Shown here in pieces: positions 1-5,694 of a DNA stretch of 6,327 bases (positions are counted from its first letter, which is position 1; each line of letters begins with the position of its first letter). The position numbers were made by a program, and so were the translations under genes. Location: NCBI GenBank assembly GCA_016932895.1, contig JAFGCA010000415.1, forward strand, positions 1-6,327. The letters run 5' to 3'. Under the pieces are notes generated by a model that had not been told where the DNA came from, ran no database searches, and worked only from the letters and a program-made list of their open reading frames with translations. This stretch comes from Sedimentisphaerales bacterium (GTDB taxonomy: Bacteria > Planctomycetota > Phycisphaerae > Sedimentisphaerales > SG8-4).

Positions 1-200
1 GATGCCCCGCCATAGGAAGTCCCCCGCGGAAAGCCGTGCTGAGCATATGCCGTGACGCACCGCCGCACCCGCCACACCGGCACCACCACCGCCCCGACGA
101 ACCAGGCCAGCCCGAGGGCCAGCAGGATGCTGCTGGCCCAGAGAGTCATCGGAACCCAGGTGCGGCGGGGACTGGGGGGCCGGTCACCAACGTCCGGCAT
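1..200 (-). CDS. N-terminal part of a small membrane protein of unknown function (runs off the left edge)
   Basis: Translating the minus strand from the ATG at 200 gives 66 open codons that continue past the window edge. The start is supported by a GGAGG ribosome site at 207-211, six bases upstream. Residues 1-18 are polar and rich in Pro and Arg. Residues 19-43 form one strong hydrophobic helix (TLWASSILLALGLAWF followed by VGAVVVPVW), and residues 44-47 are basic (RVRR). This suggests a single-span or signal-anchored membrane protein; basic residues lie on both sides of the helix, so topology is not clear. Codons mostly end in G or C, unlike the neighbouring protease gene, which reads in the same direction and ends 129 bases upstream. 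I do not recognise the family. A plus-strand frame over the same bases gives only a Pro/His/Arg-rich product typical of an antisense shadow. Confidence 0.6.
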   Translation of the reverse strand, partial: MPDVGDRPPSPRRTWVPMTLWASSILLALGLAWFVGAVVVPVWRVRRCVTAYAQHGFPRGTSYGGA

Positions 201-329
201 ATGATTCCTCCGCCACGAGCTTACCCCGCTCCCGGAGGAGGCGCAAGGGCGAGGCCGAGTTGTCGACCACATTATTGACCCTTGGCTTCCCGTGGGGTAT
301 TGTCATGGTGGAGGGAGAGAAGAACCCCG
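201..329. other. Intergenic stretch between the protease stop and the left-edge gene
   Basis: Besides the ribosome site at 207-211 I see no gene here. On the minus strand there is an AATAAT hexamer resembling a -10 box (complement of 271-276), but no acceptable -35 lies 16-18 bases upstream of it. A GGGGT/ACCCC pairing just after the protease stop is too short, with too large a loop, to call a terminator. If the protease belongs to the mobile element, an attachment site could lie here; only one end of the element is visible, so this cannot be tested from the window. Confidence 0.3.
207..211 (-). promoter_or_regulatory. Ribosome binding site deciding the start of the left-edge membrane protein
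   Basis: The minus strand reads GGAGG here with six bases before the ATG at 198-200. It is the main support for calling the truncated gene at the left edge. Confidence 0.6.
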
Positions 330-1970
330 TTACCACACTGGCTCAGTCCAACTGCTTACATTGCCATCCCCAGTGGGGTAGGACCAGCCGCGGCCGGTTG
401 GCTGCAAGTCAGGCTGAAATATGACAACTCCCCCAAGCGGGTACGACCATGCCTGATAGCCCCCAACATTGGATATTCTCAGTGGTTCCCCCAGCAACTG
501 TCTTACTTGTCCTGTCTTGATGCCCCTCACCAGAAGCCTCCAACGGGGGCGCATAACCTCAACGTACCGTGCCCTGGCTTCTGCCTCCTGTTGCTGCCGT
601 ATGCGCGCAGCTTCGATGGCGCGTGCCCTATCCTCTTCTGCTTGGCGTAGCCTTGCTTCTTCTGTGCGGCGCTCCAGTTCTCTGGCGAATGCGGCATATT
701 CTGCTTCTGCCTTGGCCCTTGCCTGAGCCTCGCGCGCCTTTGCCAAAGCCGTCTCTCTTGCTTGCTTGTCCTTCTCGCCCTTCTTGCGCTCGGCCAAGGA
801 GGTCAGATAGCTAGGGTATTCAACCAAAGGCTTGAACTTGCCGGCTCCCTGGAGTACTGCGGCCAATTCCGTACACGCAACAGCGAAATTCAAATCATTC
901 GCATCCGCAATGGCTACGAGGCTACAGGTAACGATGCCAACGACTTCACCCTTGGCGTTGAGCAATGGCCCTCCACTAGAGCCTGAGCTCACGGGGGCAT
1001 CGGTTTGGACGAATAGCGGAGACCCGTCTAGTTTCCTCAACTGGGAAACGACGCCGCGCGAGAAGGTGTACTCTAACGACCTTGGCGCGCCAAGGGCATA
1101 GACTGCTTCGCCAACCTTTGGTTCGGCCGCTGCCAATGCTAGTCCAGGAAGCAAGTGAAACCCGTCCGGCAATGGCAATACCGCAATGTCTCTAAATTCG
1201 TCGATGGCACGTGCGGTAGATACACAGGCAACTTGGCCATTCTTCGAGCGCAATGTGACCGAGGACGCACCCTTTATGACGTGGGCATTGGTTATGACAA
1301 GACCTTCGCTTAGGATGAACCCGGACCCGGCGGCCCCGTACTCCTGGCTCCCCCACCGAACGACAAGGACGCTGCCGGAGCACTTAGCGTATACATCTTC
1401 TGGAGGTGGGAGGGGAAGTGGAGCTGGCTGTTTGTGCTCCAAGACCGATCTGGTCTTCGCCTCCTCCAGCAACTTCTTCGCCTCATCCATTCTTGCCTCG
1501 GCTGCCGCCGCTCTTGCCTCGGCCACCGCTGCCAAACGTTTTGCCTCTTCGAGTTGGGGGGTAGTCTCGGGTCGTTGGCCGGCCTTAGGACTCCGGATTG
1601 CCATCAGGACCGCCATGGTCAGTACAAAGCACGCTCCAGCAATACCGACAAAGGTCCAGAGGACCCGTCGTGGTCTTGGGTCATCGTGCATCTTCGCTAG
1701 GCAATTGTCGCAGACAAGCGTCCCCCCTTCTGGGGGGACTCGCAACCGATCTTGAGGAAAGAACCTATCACATGTTCCACATCGGAACCTTGTCGGTTGC
1801 TCCCTAGCCTTTCGATCCTCGGCTTCCTTCTTCGCGGCAAGCCTCTCTTTCTCATATGCCTGTGTGGCAGCGGTCACACAAGCTGGACACACACGGAGCT
1901 TGCCAACAGTCTGTAGTGCCTGCCGCACCACCCTCCGGCCACACTGCTGGCATAGGATCAGTTCGGGCAT
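330..1970 (-). CDS. Membrane-anchored trypsin-like (HtrA/S1C-type) serine protease with two N-terminal zinc ribbons and a BamE-like tail
   Basis: A 546-residue serine endopeptidase. Order of parts: zinc ribbon 1 (C7, C10, C28, C31), zinc ribbon 2 (C64, C67, C87, C90), one membrane helix at about 103-125, an Ala/Glu coiled coil at 138-178, a Pro-rich linker, then a trypsin fold at about 192-375. The catalytic triad is visible: H230 in TNAHV, D261 in RDIAVL and S332 in GSSGGP. A second long charged coiled coil covers about 394-470. The last 70 residues (G483, T486, V489, LLGEP at 492-496, W508-Y510) resemble the BamE/SmpA fold. There is no PDZ domain, unlike classic DegP/HtrA. Basic residues flank the helix; I infer that the zinc ribbons face the cytoplasm and the protease lies outside. 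The ATG has GGAGAG at 1977-1982, six bases upstream, and its own promoter. Mixed third codon positions set it apart from its neighbours. The substrate is unknown. Confidence 0.9.
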   Translation of the reverse strand: MPELILCQQCGRRVVRQALQTVGKLRVCPACVTAATQAYEKERLAAKKEAEDRKAREQPTRFRCGTCDRFFPQDRLRVPPEGGTLVCDNCLAKMHDDPRPRRVLWTFVGIAGACFVLTMAVLMAIRSPKAGQRPETTPQLEEAKRLAAVAEARAAAAEARMDEAKKLLEEAKTRSVLEHKQPAPLPLPPPEDVYAKCSGSVLVVRWGSQEYGAAGSGFILSEGLVITNAHVIKGASSVTLRSKNGQVACVSTARAIDEFRDIAVLPLPDGFHLLPGLALAAAEPKVGEAVYALGAPRSLEYTFSRGVVSQLRKLDGSPLFVQTDAPVSSGSSGGPLLNAKGEVVGIVTCSLVAIADANDLNFAVACTELAAVLQGAGKFKPLVEYPSYLTSLAERKKGEKDKQARETALAKAREAQARAKAEAEYAAFARELERRTEEARLRQAEEDRARAIEAARIRQQQEAEARARYVEVMRPRWRLLVRGIKTGQVRQLLGEPLRISNVGGYQAWSYPLGGVVIFQPDLQPTGRGWSYPTGDGNVSSWTEPVW

Positions 1971-1997
1971 TCCATGCTCTCCGGCGCCTGTACTACT

Positions 1998-2026
1998 ATG
2001 TTACCCCATTCGGATAAACAAGTCAA
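1998..2026 (-). promoter_or_regulatory. Sigma70-type promoter of the protease gene
   Basis: On the minus strand TTGACT (complement of 2021-2026) is followed after exactly 17 bases by TAACAT (complement of 1998-2003). This matches the housekeeping consensus at 5 of 6 and 4 of 6 positions with ideal spacing. Transcription would start near 1991, leaving a leader of about 20 bases that holds the GGAGAG ribosome site. The site lies in the gap after the integrase gene, so the protease need not depend on the phage-side transcript. Confidence 0.65.
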
Positions 2027-2121
2027 CGGTGGCGGGGATGTGCCGGTCTGGACAAAGCAGTCACCACGGTAGTATCACATCGGCGGTTGGGTGGTCCTGA
2101 ACAAGCTGCGTCGCTATCGGG
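2027..2121. other. Junction between the integrase stop and the protease promoter
   Basis: No gene, tRNA or strong terminator is visible. On the minus strand ACCAC pairs with GTGGT over a loop of about 23 bases (with CAG/CTG outside an internal loop), followed by CTGCTTTG. This is at best a poor terminator for the integrase transcript. Because integrases are commonly encoded next to the attachment site, this is one of two places in the window where an element end (attL or attR) might lie. The partner end is outside the window, so no core can be named. Confidence 0.3.
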
Positions 2122-3261
2122 CTATGCCGTCTTCTGCCTTGGCTCTGCCGACCGCGTCGGCTTCGCCGGCGGCGCCTTCATCGTCCGCCACACCGTCTCC
2201 GCCGCGGCCTGGAGCCGTTCCGGCCGCGCCTTGACGTAGCGGTCAAGGGTCATCTGGAGGGTGCCGTGGCGCATGAGCGTCTGGCACTCCTTGGCCGAGG
2301 CGCCGCTTTCCATGAGGAGCGTTGCGAATGTGACGCGCAGGGCGTGAAAGTCAATCTTGCCCAGTCCGGGCAATCGCCGCGGGATGCCGGCGGCGTCGAG
2401 ATCCAGGTAGATAGCCCGATAGGCGAATCTCGGAACGTCGAGGAGCGGCTCGGTGGATGCTTTGCCCTTGGATGCCTTCTGAAGCCGAGCCACGAGGTCA
2501 GCCGGGAGCGGCTGGAAGCCGGCTTGGCGGTTCTTGGTCCATCTGGCCTCGAGGTAGAGGCCGCCCCGGGCCAGGTCCAGGTGGGCAACGGTCAGGCTCC
2601 TGAGTTCACCGGCGCGAAGGCCGGAGGCCAGGGCGGTCTCGTAAAGGAGCCGGCGATGCGGCGGTGCGACCTTGAGCAACCGTGACACCTCTTCGACGGT
2701 CATCGGGCGCCGGGTGTCTCTTGGGGAGATGTCGAACTTGCCCAGCCTTCTGAGCGGATTGTCATCCAAGTAGCCGCGGTCCACGCACCACTTGCAGAAC
2801 GCGGAAAGGGTTTCGCCGTAGCTGGTGACGGTCTTGCCGGCCTTGCCGGCCTTGACCATCTGCCGCAGAATCTGTTCCACCCGTGGGAGGATGCCCTCCA
2901 GGTCCGAGAGAGTCTCGAACTTCAGCGTCTCCCGCCACCACGATAGCTGCGTGCGGCGTTTCCAGGCGTGATCCTTGCCCCAGGGGTATCCGTGGTGCCC
3001 GCCCTGAGCCTCTCCCCATTCGCAGTATTCCTTGGCGACGTCCACGAATCGCCTGGCGACATCGCTGACCTTAGGCATGGGCCGGAGGCCTTTGCGGATC
3101 TCATCCTGGAGGGCCTGCTCCCTGAGGGCCAGCTTCAGCGTCTCGGCCTTGGAGGTGGTGCCGGTGCCTTTGACCCGGCGACCCTCCCAGCTTCTGATCT
3201 CGTAGTGCCACCGCGGGTGCGGCTTGCCGTCTTTCCCCTTGGTTCGCCAGACGTAGGGCAT
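2122..3261 (-). CDS. int: Tyrosine recombinase / phage-type integrase
   Basis: This 379-residue protein joins and cuts the attachment sites of the element. Residues 1-60 are basic with aromatic residues (an arm-binding-like N-terminus), about 70-175 match a SAM-like core-binding domain (YGETLSAFCKWCVDRGYL near 148-165), and about 185-350 form the catalytic domain. All catalytic residues are visible: R216 in ASGLRAGEL, K243 in ARWTKNR, H306 and R309 in HALR, H332 in MRHG and the nucleophile Y342 in LDRYV. The C-terminal 30 residues form a basic Pro/Ala-rich tail. The start ATG is preceded by GGAGGTGA at good spacing. It is the last of three genes reading leftwards; 80 bases separate it from the small helix-turn-helix gene. 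Length and motif order fit phage and integrative-element integrases, and the intact catalytic set suggests it is functional. Confidence 0.95.
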   Translation of the reverse strand: MPYVWRTKGKDGKPHPRWHYEIRSWEGRRVKGTGTTSKAETLKLALREQALQDEIRKGLRPMPKVSDVARRFVDVAKEYCEWGEAQGGHHGYPWGKDHAWKRRTQLSWWRETLKFETLSDLEGILPRVEQILRQMVKAGKAGKTVTSYGETLSAFCKWCVDRGYLDDNPLRRLGKFDISPRDTRRPMTVEEVSRLLKVAPPHRRLLYETALASGLRAGELRSLTVAHLDLARGGLYLEARWTKNRQAGFQPLPADLVARLQKASKGKASTEPLLDVPRFAYRAIYLDLDAAGIPRRLPGLGKIDFHALRVTFATLLMESGASAKECQTLMRHGTLQMTLDRYVKARPERLQAAAETVWRTMKAPPAKPTRSAEPRQKTA

Positions 3262-3341
3262 GGTTCACCTCCGTTGCCTTGCGGACCGATCAATGTGCAT
3301 TTTTCCCTTCGGCTCGGTCAGCATGGTCACAGTAAGCAGTC
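3262..3341. other. Gap between the helix-turn-helix gene and the integrase, with short repeats
   Basis: This 80-base gap is more A+T-rich than its surroundings. It holds GGTCA twice (3316-3320 and 3325-3329, offset nine bases) and an inverted pair GACCGA (3284-3289) / TCGGTC (3314-3319). The integrase ribosome site is at its left end. The repeats could be binding sites for the neighbouring DNA-binding protein or the integrase, but they are short and chance is a fair explanation. Confidence 0.25.
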
Positions 3342-3638
3342 TTAGCCAGGAAGGGAAGGCTCTTTCCGCATGAATCTGGCGGCGGCCCTTTCGGCCTCGC
3401 GCTCGACGCGCTCGGCGCGGGCGGCGATCCATGCGAGCACACGGCCGGCCTGCCAGGATGCCCGGCTGGCCAGGCGGATGGCCGGGGGCACCTCGAACCG
3501 GCCGACCATGCGCCTCAACGTCCGCTTGGAGCAGCCCAGTGCGGCGGCCAAGGCGGTTTCGTCGAGGATCGTTCCGGGCGGCATCTCGGCCAGGCTACGG
3601 ATCACCTTGCCAGTGGCTGTCGGTGGGTTGGTGTTCAT
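3342..3638 (-). CDS. Small helix-turn-helix DNA-binding protein, possible excisionase (AlpA/MerR-like)
   Basis: The ATG at 3638 gives 98 residues. It is preceded by TGAGGAGA, in which the stop of the sigma-like gene and the ribosome site overlap, so the two genes are probably translationally linked. The same frame stays open further upstream to 3872, but there it only shadows the sigma-like gene. Residues 23-50 form a helix-turn-helix (TILDETALAAALGCSKRTLR) of the kind found in MerR-like excisionases and AlpA regulators. The following part, with PPAIRLASRASW and GRVLAWIAAR at about 51-73, fits the wing seen in those families. The C-terminus is an Arg/Glu/Ala-rich helix. Position directly before the integrase supports a role as recombination directionality factor, but a transcription regulator is equally possible from sequence alone. 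Confidence 0.75.
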   Translation of the reverse strand: MNTNPPTATGKVIRSLAEMPPGTILDETALAAALGCSKRTLRRMVGRFEVPPAIRLASRASWQAGRVLAWIAARAERVEREAERAAARFMRKEPSLPG

Positions 3639-3649
3639 GGCTGTTCTCC

Positions 3650-4147
3650 TCAGGCGCCGAACCAGTGGTCCAGGCCAAGCGTGCGGAACCGGCTGCGGAT
3701 GTGGGCGATGTTGCGCTCTACGGCGTGCCAGCTGGAATTGAGGTCGCTGGCGATCCTTCTCGATGAGTCCCCTCTGCCGAGGGCCGCGCAGATTCGCTGC
3801 TGCAGCGGGGAAAGCCTTGAGACGGCCTCGCGGACCTCCACCTTCATCTGCTCGGCGGTGTCCGTCTCCCATCCTTCACGGATCTCGACGAGCGCCTGCC
3901 TCGATCTGTAGCGGGCCTCGGTGCGGCGGATCTTATCGAGCCGCCGGTCAATGACGGCTATCAGCAACGTGCTCTTCTGGCAGCCGTTGGACTTGGCGGG
4001 ATCGAACCTGAAGTCCAGGAGGGCAAGCAGTATCTGTTGAACGATGTCGTCCATATCCGCCTTCGGGAACTTGCGCTGGGTGGCGCGCCTGACGATGAGC
4101 TTCACCAGATTCGGGTCCACTTCCTTGCCGTAGTCGCAGATCTTCAC
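3650..4147 (-). CDS. Sigma-70-like (ECF-type) regulatory protein of the element
   Basis: With the start taken at GTG 4147 the protein has 165 residues. An in-frame GTG at 4165 would add six residues, but a perfect AGGAGG at 4154-4159 lies inside that extension and sits six bases before the 4147 start, so 4147 is preferred. Residues about 30-80 resemble sigma region 2 (DMDDIVQQILLALLDF, then FDPAKSNG and RLDKIRR), and 110-155 resemble region 4 with a helix-turn-helix (LSPLQQRICAALGRG, then IASDLNSSWHAVERNI). It probably binds DNA and may direct RNA polymerase to promoters of the element, or act as a sigma-derived regulator. It sits where a phage repressor would be expected, divergent from the recombination genes and leading the gene set with the helix-turn-helix protein and integrase. 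No cI- or Cro-like gene is visible in the window. Confidence 0.75.
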   Translation of the reverse strand: MKICDYGKEVDPNLVKLIVRRATQRKFPKADMDDIVQQILLALLDFRFDPAKSNGCQKSTLLIAVIDRRLDKIRRTEARYRSRQALVEIREGWETDTAEQMKVEVREAVSRLSPLQQRICAALGRGDSSRRIASDLNSSWHAVERNIAHIRSRFRTLGLDHWFGA

Positions 4148-4153
4148 GTCTGA

Positions 4154-4159
4154 CCTCCT
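4154..4159 (-). promoter_or_regulatory. Ribosome binding site that decides the start of the sigma-like gene
   Basis: The minus strand reads AGGAGG six bases before the GTG at 4145-4147. An upstream in-frame GTG at 4165 would place this site inside the coding sequence and has no comparable site of its own, so the shorter protein is favoured. Confidence 0.65.
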
Positions 4160-4167
4160 CTTCACTG

Positions 4168-4183
4168 CCGCAGGCCGCTGCGG
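4168..4183 (-). promoter_or_regulatory. Hairpin in the leader of the sigma-like gene
   Basis: CCGCAG (4168-4173) and CTGCGG (4178-4183) are perfect inverted repeats with a four-base loop. In the minus-strand transcript the stem ends eight bases before the AGGAGG ribosome site. No run of T follows, so it is not a terminator. It could affect ribosome access or be a protein-binding dyad. Confidence 0.4.
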
Positions 4184-4243
4184 TCTCCTACTTCATTCTT
4201 CCCCGAAGGCCAGTGCCAAGTACATGGGGTAAGACCTGCGCGA

Positions 4244-4274
4244 CGACGCTCACATGTTGCGCATGTGAGTGTCG
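4244..4274. promoter_or_regulatory. Near-perfect 31-base inverted repeat, candidate operator in the divergent control region
   Basis: CTCACATG (4249-4256) and CATGTGAG (4262-4269) flank the five-base spacer TTGCG. The symmetry continues outward four more bases on each side (CGAC at 4244-4247 with GTCG at 4271-4274) after one G/T mismatch, giving arms of 13 positions with one mismatch. It lies between the minus-strand regulator and the plus-strand recombination genes, about 100 bases from the first and 110 from the second. A dimeric regulator binding here could control both directions. As RNA it would also form a stable stem, but no T run follows, so termination is unlikely. Confidence 0.6.
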
Positions 4275-4287
4275 CCTGCGGATGGAT

Positions 4288-4346
4288 GGCCCGGCAAACT
4301 CCGGGGGCCTGCGGGGAAGAATGGGGTGGACGCGGAGAGCTCCGCG
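4288..4346 (+). promoter_or_regulatory. Two GC-rich hairpins in the leader of the recombination genes
   Basis: CCCGG (4290-4294) pairs with CCGGG (4301-4305) over a six-base loop, with GG/CC pairing possible outside a two-base bulge. CGCGGA (4331-4336) pairs with TCCGCG (4341-4346) over a four-base loop. Downstream, AAAGGCCC occurs twice (4356-4363 and 4374-4381), the second copy forming part of the ribosome site. No clear promoter was found here, so whether these lie in the transcript is an assumption. Confidence 0.35.
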
Positions 4347-4385
4347 CGAAGAGACAAAGGCCCTGGAGAAGAGAAAGGCCCCGCC

Positions 4386-5198
4386 ATGATCGCCACATTG
4401 AGAAGCCCGATGGAAGTCGTTATCCAAGAACCCTTTGCGGGCTACCTGGAGAAGGCCAAGACGAACCTGACCAGCCACGCGCTGGCCGACTTCCGCAAGT
4501 GCCCGCTGCTCTACTGGAAGAAGAAGCAGGGGCTGATTCCTGACGAGGACCGGCCGGCGTTCGTGGTGGGCCGGGCGACCCATAAGCTGATCCTGGAGGG
4601 CCAGGCCGCTTTCAGTGAGGAGTTTGCGGTCGGCGGGCCCATCAACAAGAGGACCGGCAAGCCCTATGGGGCCAACACCCAGGCCTGGGCCGAGTGGGCC
4701 GCTGTGCAGGGCAAGCCGGTGCTCACCACCGAGCAGTACGAGCTGATCAGCCAGATGGCCGACGGGGTGAAGGCCCACAAGGTGGCCTGCGAGCTCTTGG
4801 CCGAAGGTGTGGCCGAGGGCGTGGTTCGGGGCGAGTACTGCGGCGTCCGCGCCCAGTCCAGGCTCGACTGGCTCAACGTCGACTGCGGCATCATCGACCT
4901 CAAGACCGCTGACAACTTGGACTACTTCGTGGCCGACGCCCGGCGGTACGGATACCTGCACCAGCTGGCCTTCTACGCCGCCATGTTCCACGTGGTGGTC
5001 GGGGAGAAGCTCCCGGCCTGGTTCATCGCCATCGAGAAGCAGGAGCCCTTCCGCTGCGGCATCTGGCGGATCGACGACCAGGCCATCGCTTACGCCCGCA
5101 AGGAGAACGAGGCGGCCATCGAGCGCCTGAAGCGCTGCGTGGCCGTGGATGTTTGGGAGACGGGATATGAACACCCCCTCGTGTTTGACGCAATCTAA
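4386..5198 (+). CDS. Exonuclease VIII-like PD-(D/E)XK nuclease (DUF3799 type)
   Basis: A 270-residue nuclease. The ATG at 4386 has GAAAGG at 4373-4378, seven bases upstream. The frame stays open upstream to a GTG at 4269, but that part crosses the hairpins and has no ribosome site. Motifs in order: a conserved N-terminal stretch with FRKCPLLYW at 36-44, the GRATHKLILE box with H66 at 62-71, the first acidic residue D161 in SRLDWL, the core IIDLKTA with D171 and K173, and YLHQLAFYAAM with Q193 at 190-200. This order fits the RecE/ExoVIII-like phage nucleases that resect double-stranded DNA 5' to 3' to leave single strands for annealing. The C-terminus (W257, GYEHP at 260-264) ends normally for the family. 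It heads the plus-strand genes, overlaps the HNH gene by 32 bases and is the likely partner of the downstream ATPase. Codons strongly prefer G/C endings. Confidence 0.9.
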   Translation: MIATLRSPMEVVIQEPFAGYLEKAKTNLTSHALADFRKCPLLYWKKKQGLIPDEDRPAFVVGRATHKLILEGQAAFSEEFAVGGPINKRTGKPYGANTQAWAEWAAVQGKPVLTTEQYELISQMADGVKAHKVACELLAEGVAEGVVRGEYCGVRAQSRLDWLNVDCGIIDLKTADNLDYFVADARRYGYLHQLAFYAAMFHVVVGEKLPAWFIAIEKQEPFRCGIWRIDDQAIAYARKENEAAIERLKRCVAVDVWETGYEHPLVFDAI

Positions 5199-5682
5199 GA
5201 CCTGCACGGGTTGCGGTCAGGTGAAGCCGCTGGCGGCTTTCGGCAGACACGCCCAGGGCCTGTTGGGCCGTCGGTCGCTTTGCCGTGAGTGCGTCGCGGA
5301 TCGCGGGAGAGCTTACCGGGCAACGGATCGGGGGCGCGAGGTCCACCGCCGAAGTCGGGCTCGGTTCGAAGCCACGTCGCGCGGCCGAGCATGGCGTCGC
5401 GCCAAGATGCAGAAATACCGTCGGTGCCATCCGGACAAAGAGCTAGCGCGTTCGGCGGTGAGCCGGGCGATCAAGGCGGGAACCCTGGCCCCATCGGCTC
5501 TCTGCAGTCACTGCGGGCAAGAACGCAAGACCGAAGCACATCACCATGCTGGCTATGCCCCCGAGAACTGGCTGAACGTTCGGTGGCTCTGCCGGGAATG
5601 CCATCGCATGTTCGACGGACAGGTGCCTCGCGAACCAGGCAATGGTGTCCTGGCCTCCGAAGCACAAACCCAGGCATCGTGA
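5167..5682 (+). CDS. Phage zinc-binding HNH-type endonuclease-like protein
   Basis: The ATG at 5167 gives 171 residues and has GGGAGA at 5155-5160, six bases upstream; an in-frame ATG at 5149 has a poorer site. An N-terminal zinc knuckle pair (C13, C16, C39, C42) has the KTCTGCGQVKPLAAFGR pattern common in phage HNH proteins. An Arg-rich middle (about 46-100) probably contacts DNA. The C-terminal module has C113 and C116, the EAHHH run (E123-H127) and WLCRECH (W140, C142, C145, H146). This matches the Cys-rich HNH/His-Me finger-like module of many phage genes; the central Asn is not obvious, with N134 or N137 possible. The gene begins inside the end of the nuclease gene and stops 12 bases before the ATPase gene. 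Its codons are less G/C-ending than those of both neighbours, consistent with a mobile homing-type insert. Activity is inferred only. Confidence 0.75.
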   Translation: MNTPSCLTQSKTCTGCGQVKPLAAFGRHAQGLLGRRSLCRECVADRGRAYRATDRGREVHRRSRARFEATSRGRAWRRAKMQKYRRCHPDKELARSAVSRAIKAGTLAPSALCSHCGQERKTEAHHHAGYAPENWLNVRWLCRECHRMFDGQVPREPGNGVLASEAQTQAS

Positions 5683-5683
5683 A

Positions 5684-5689
5684 AGGAGG
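5684..5689 (+). promoter_or_regulatory. Ribosome binding site that decides the GTG start of the ATPase gene
   Basis: AGGAGG begins two bases after the HNH stop codon and lies five bases before the GTG at 5695. The ATG at 5704 would be 14 bases away, so GTG is the better start. Confidence 0.65.
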
Positions 5690-5694
5690 AAGTT

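Noticed and set aside
36..278. Plus-strand frame of 80 codons rich in Pro, His and Arg
   Set aside because: It lies opposite the left-edge membrane-protein gene, which has a good ribosome site and a membrane helix.
1186..1755. Plus-strand frame of 189 codons inside the protease gene
   Set aside because: Antisense shadow; the minus strand carries the full catalytic triad there.
2041..2121. tRNA, attachment core or terminator after the integrase
   Set aside because: No T-loop or cloverleaf pattern is visible, the only stem is short with a large loop, and no second copy of any long word is present to define an attachment core.
3639..3872. Upstream extension of the helix-turn-helix gene to 3872
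   Set aside because: It overlaps the sigma-like gene in another frame, and the start at 3638 has the proper ribosome site.
4192..4219. Weak minus-strand promoter (TTGGCA, 16 bases, AATGAA) for the sigma-like gene
   Set aside because: The -10 matches only 3 of 6 positions, so it is too weak to annotate, although its place is plausible.
4188..5207. Long open frame on the minus strand (339 codons) opposite the nuclease gene
   Set aside because: Its product is a Val/Leu/Gly/Pro-rich string with no domain, as expected opposite a GC-rich gene; the plus strand encodes a protein with clear nuclease motifs.
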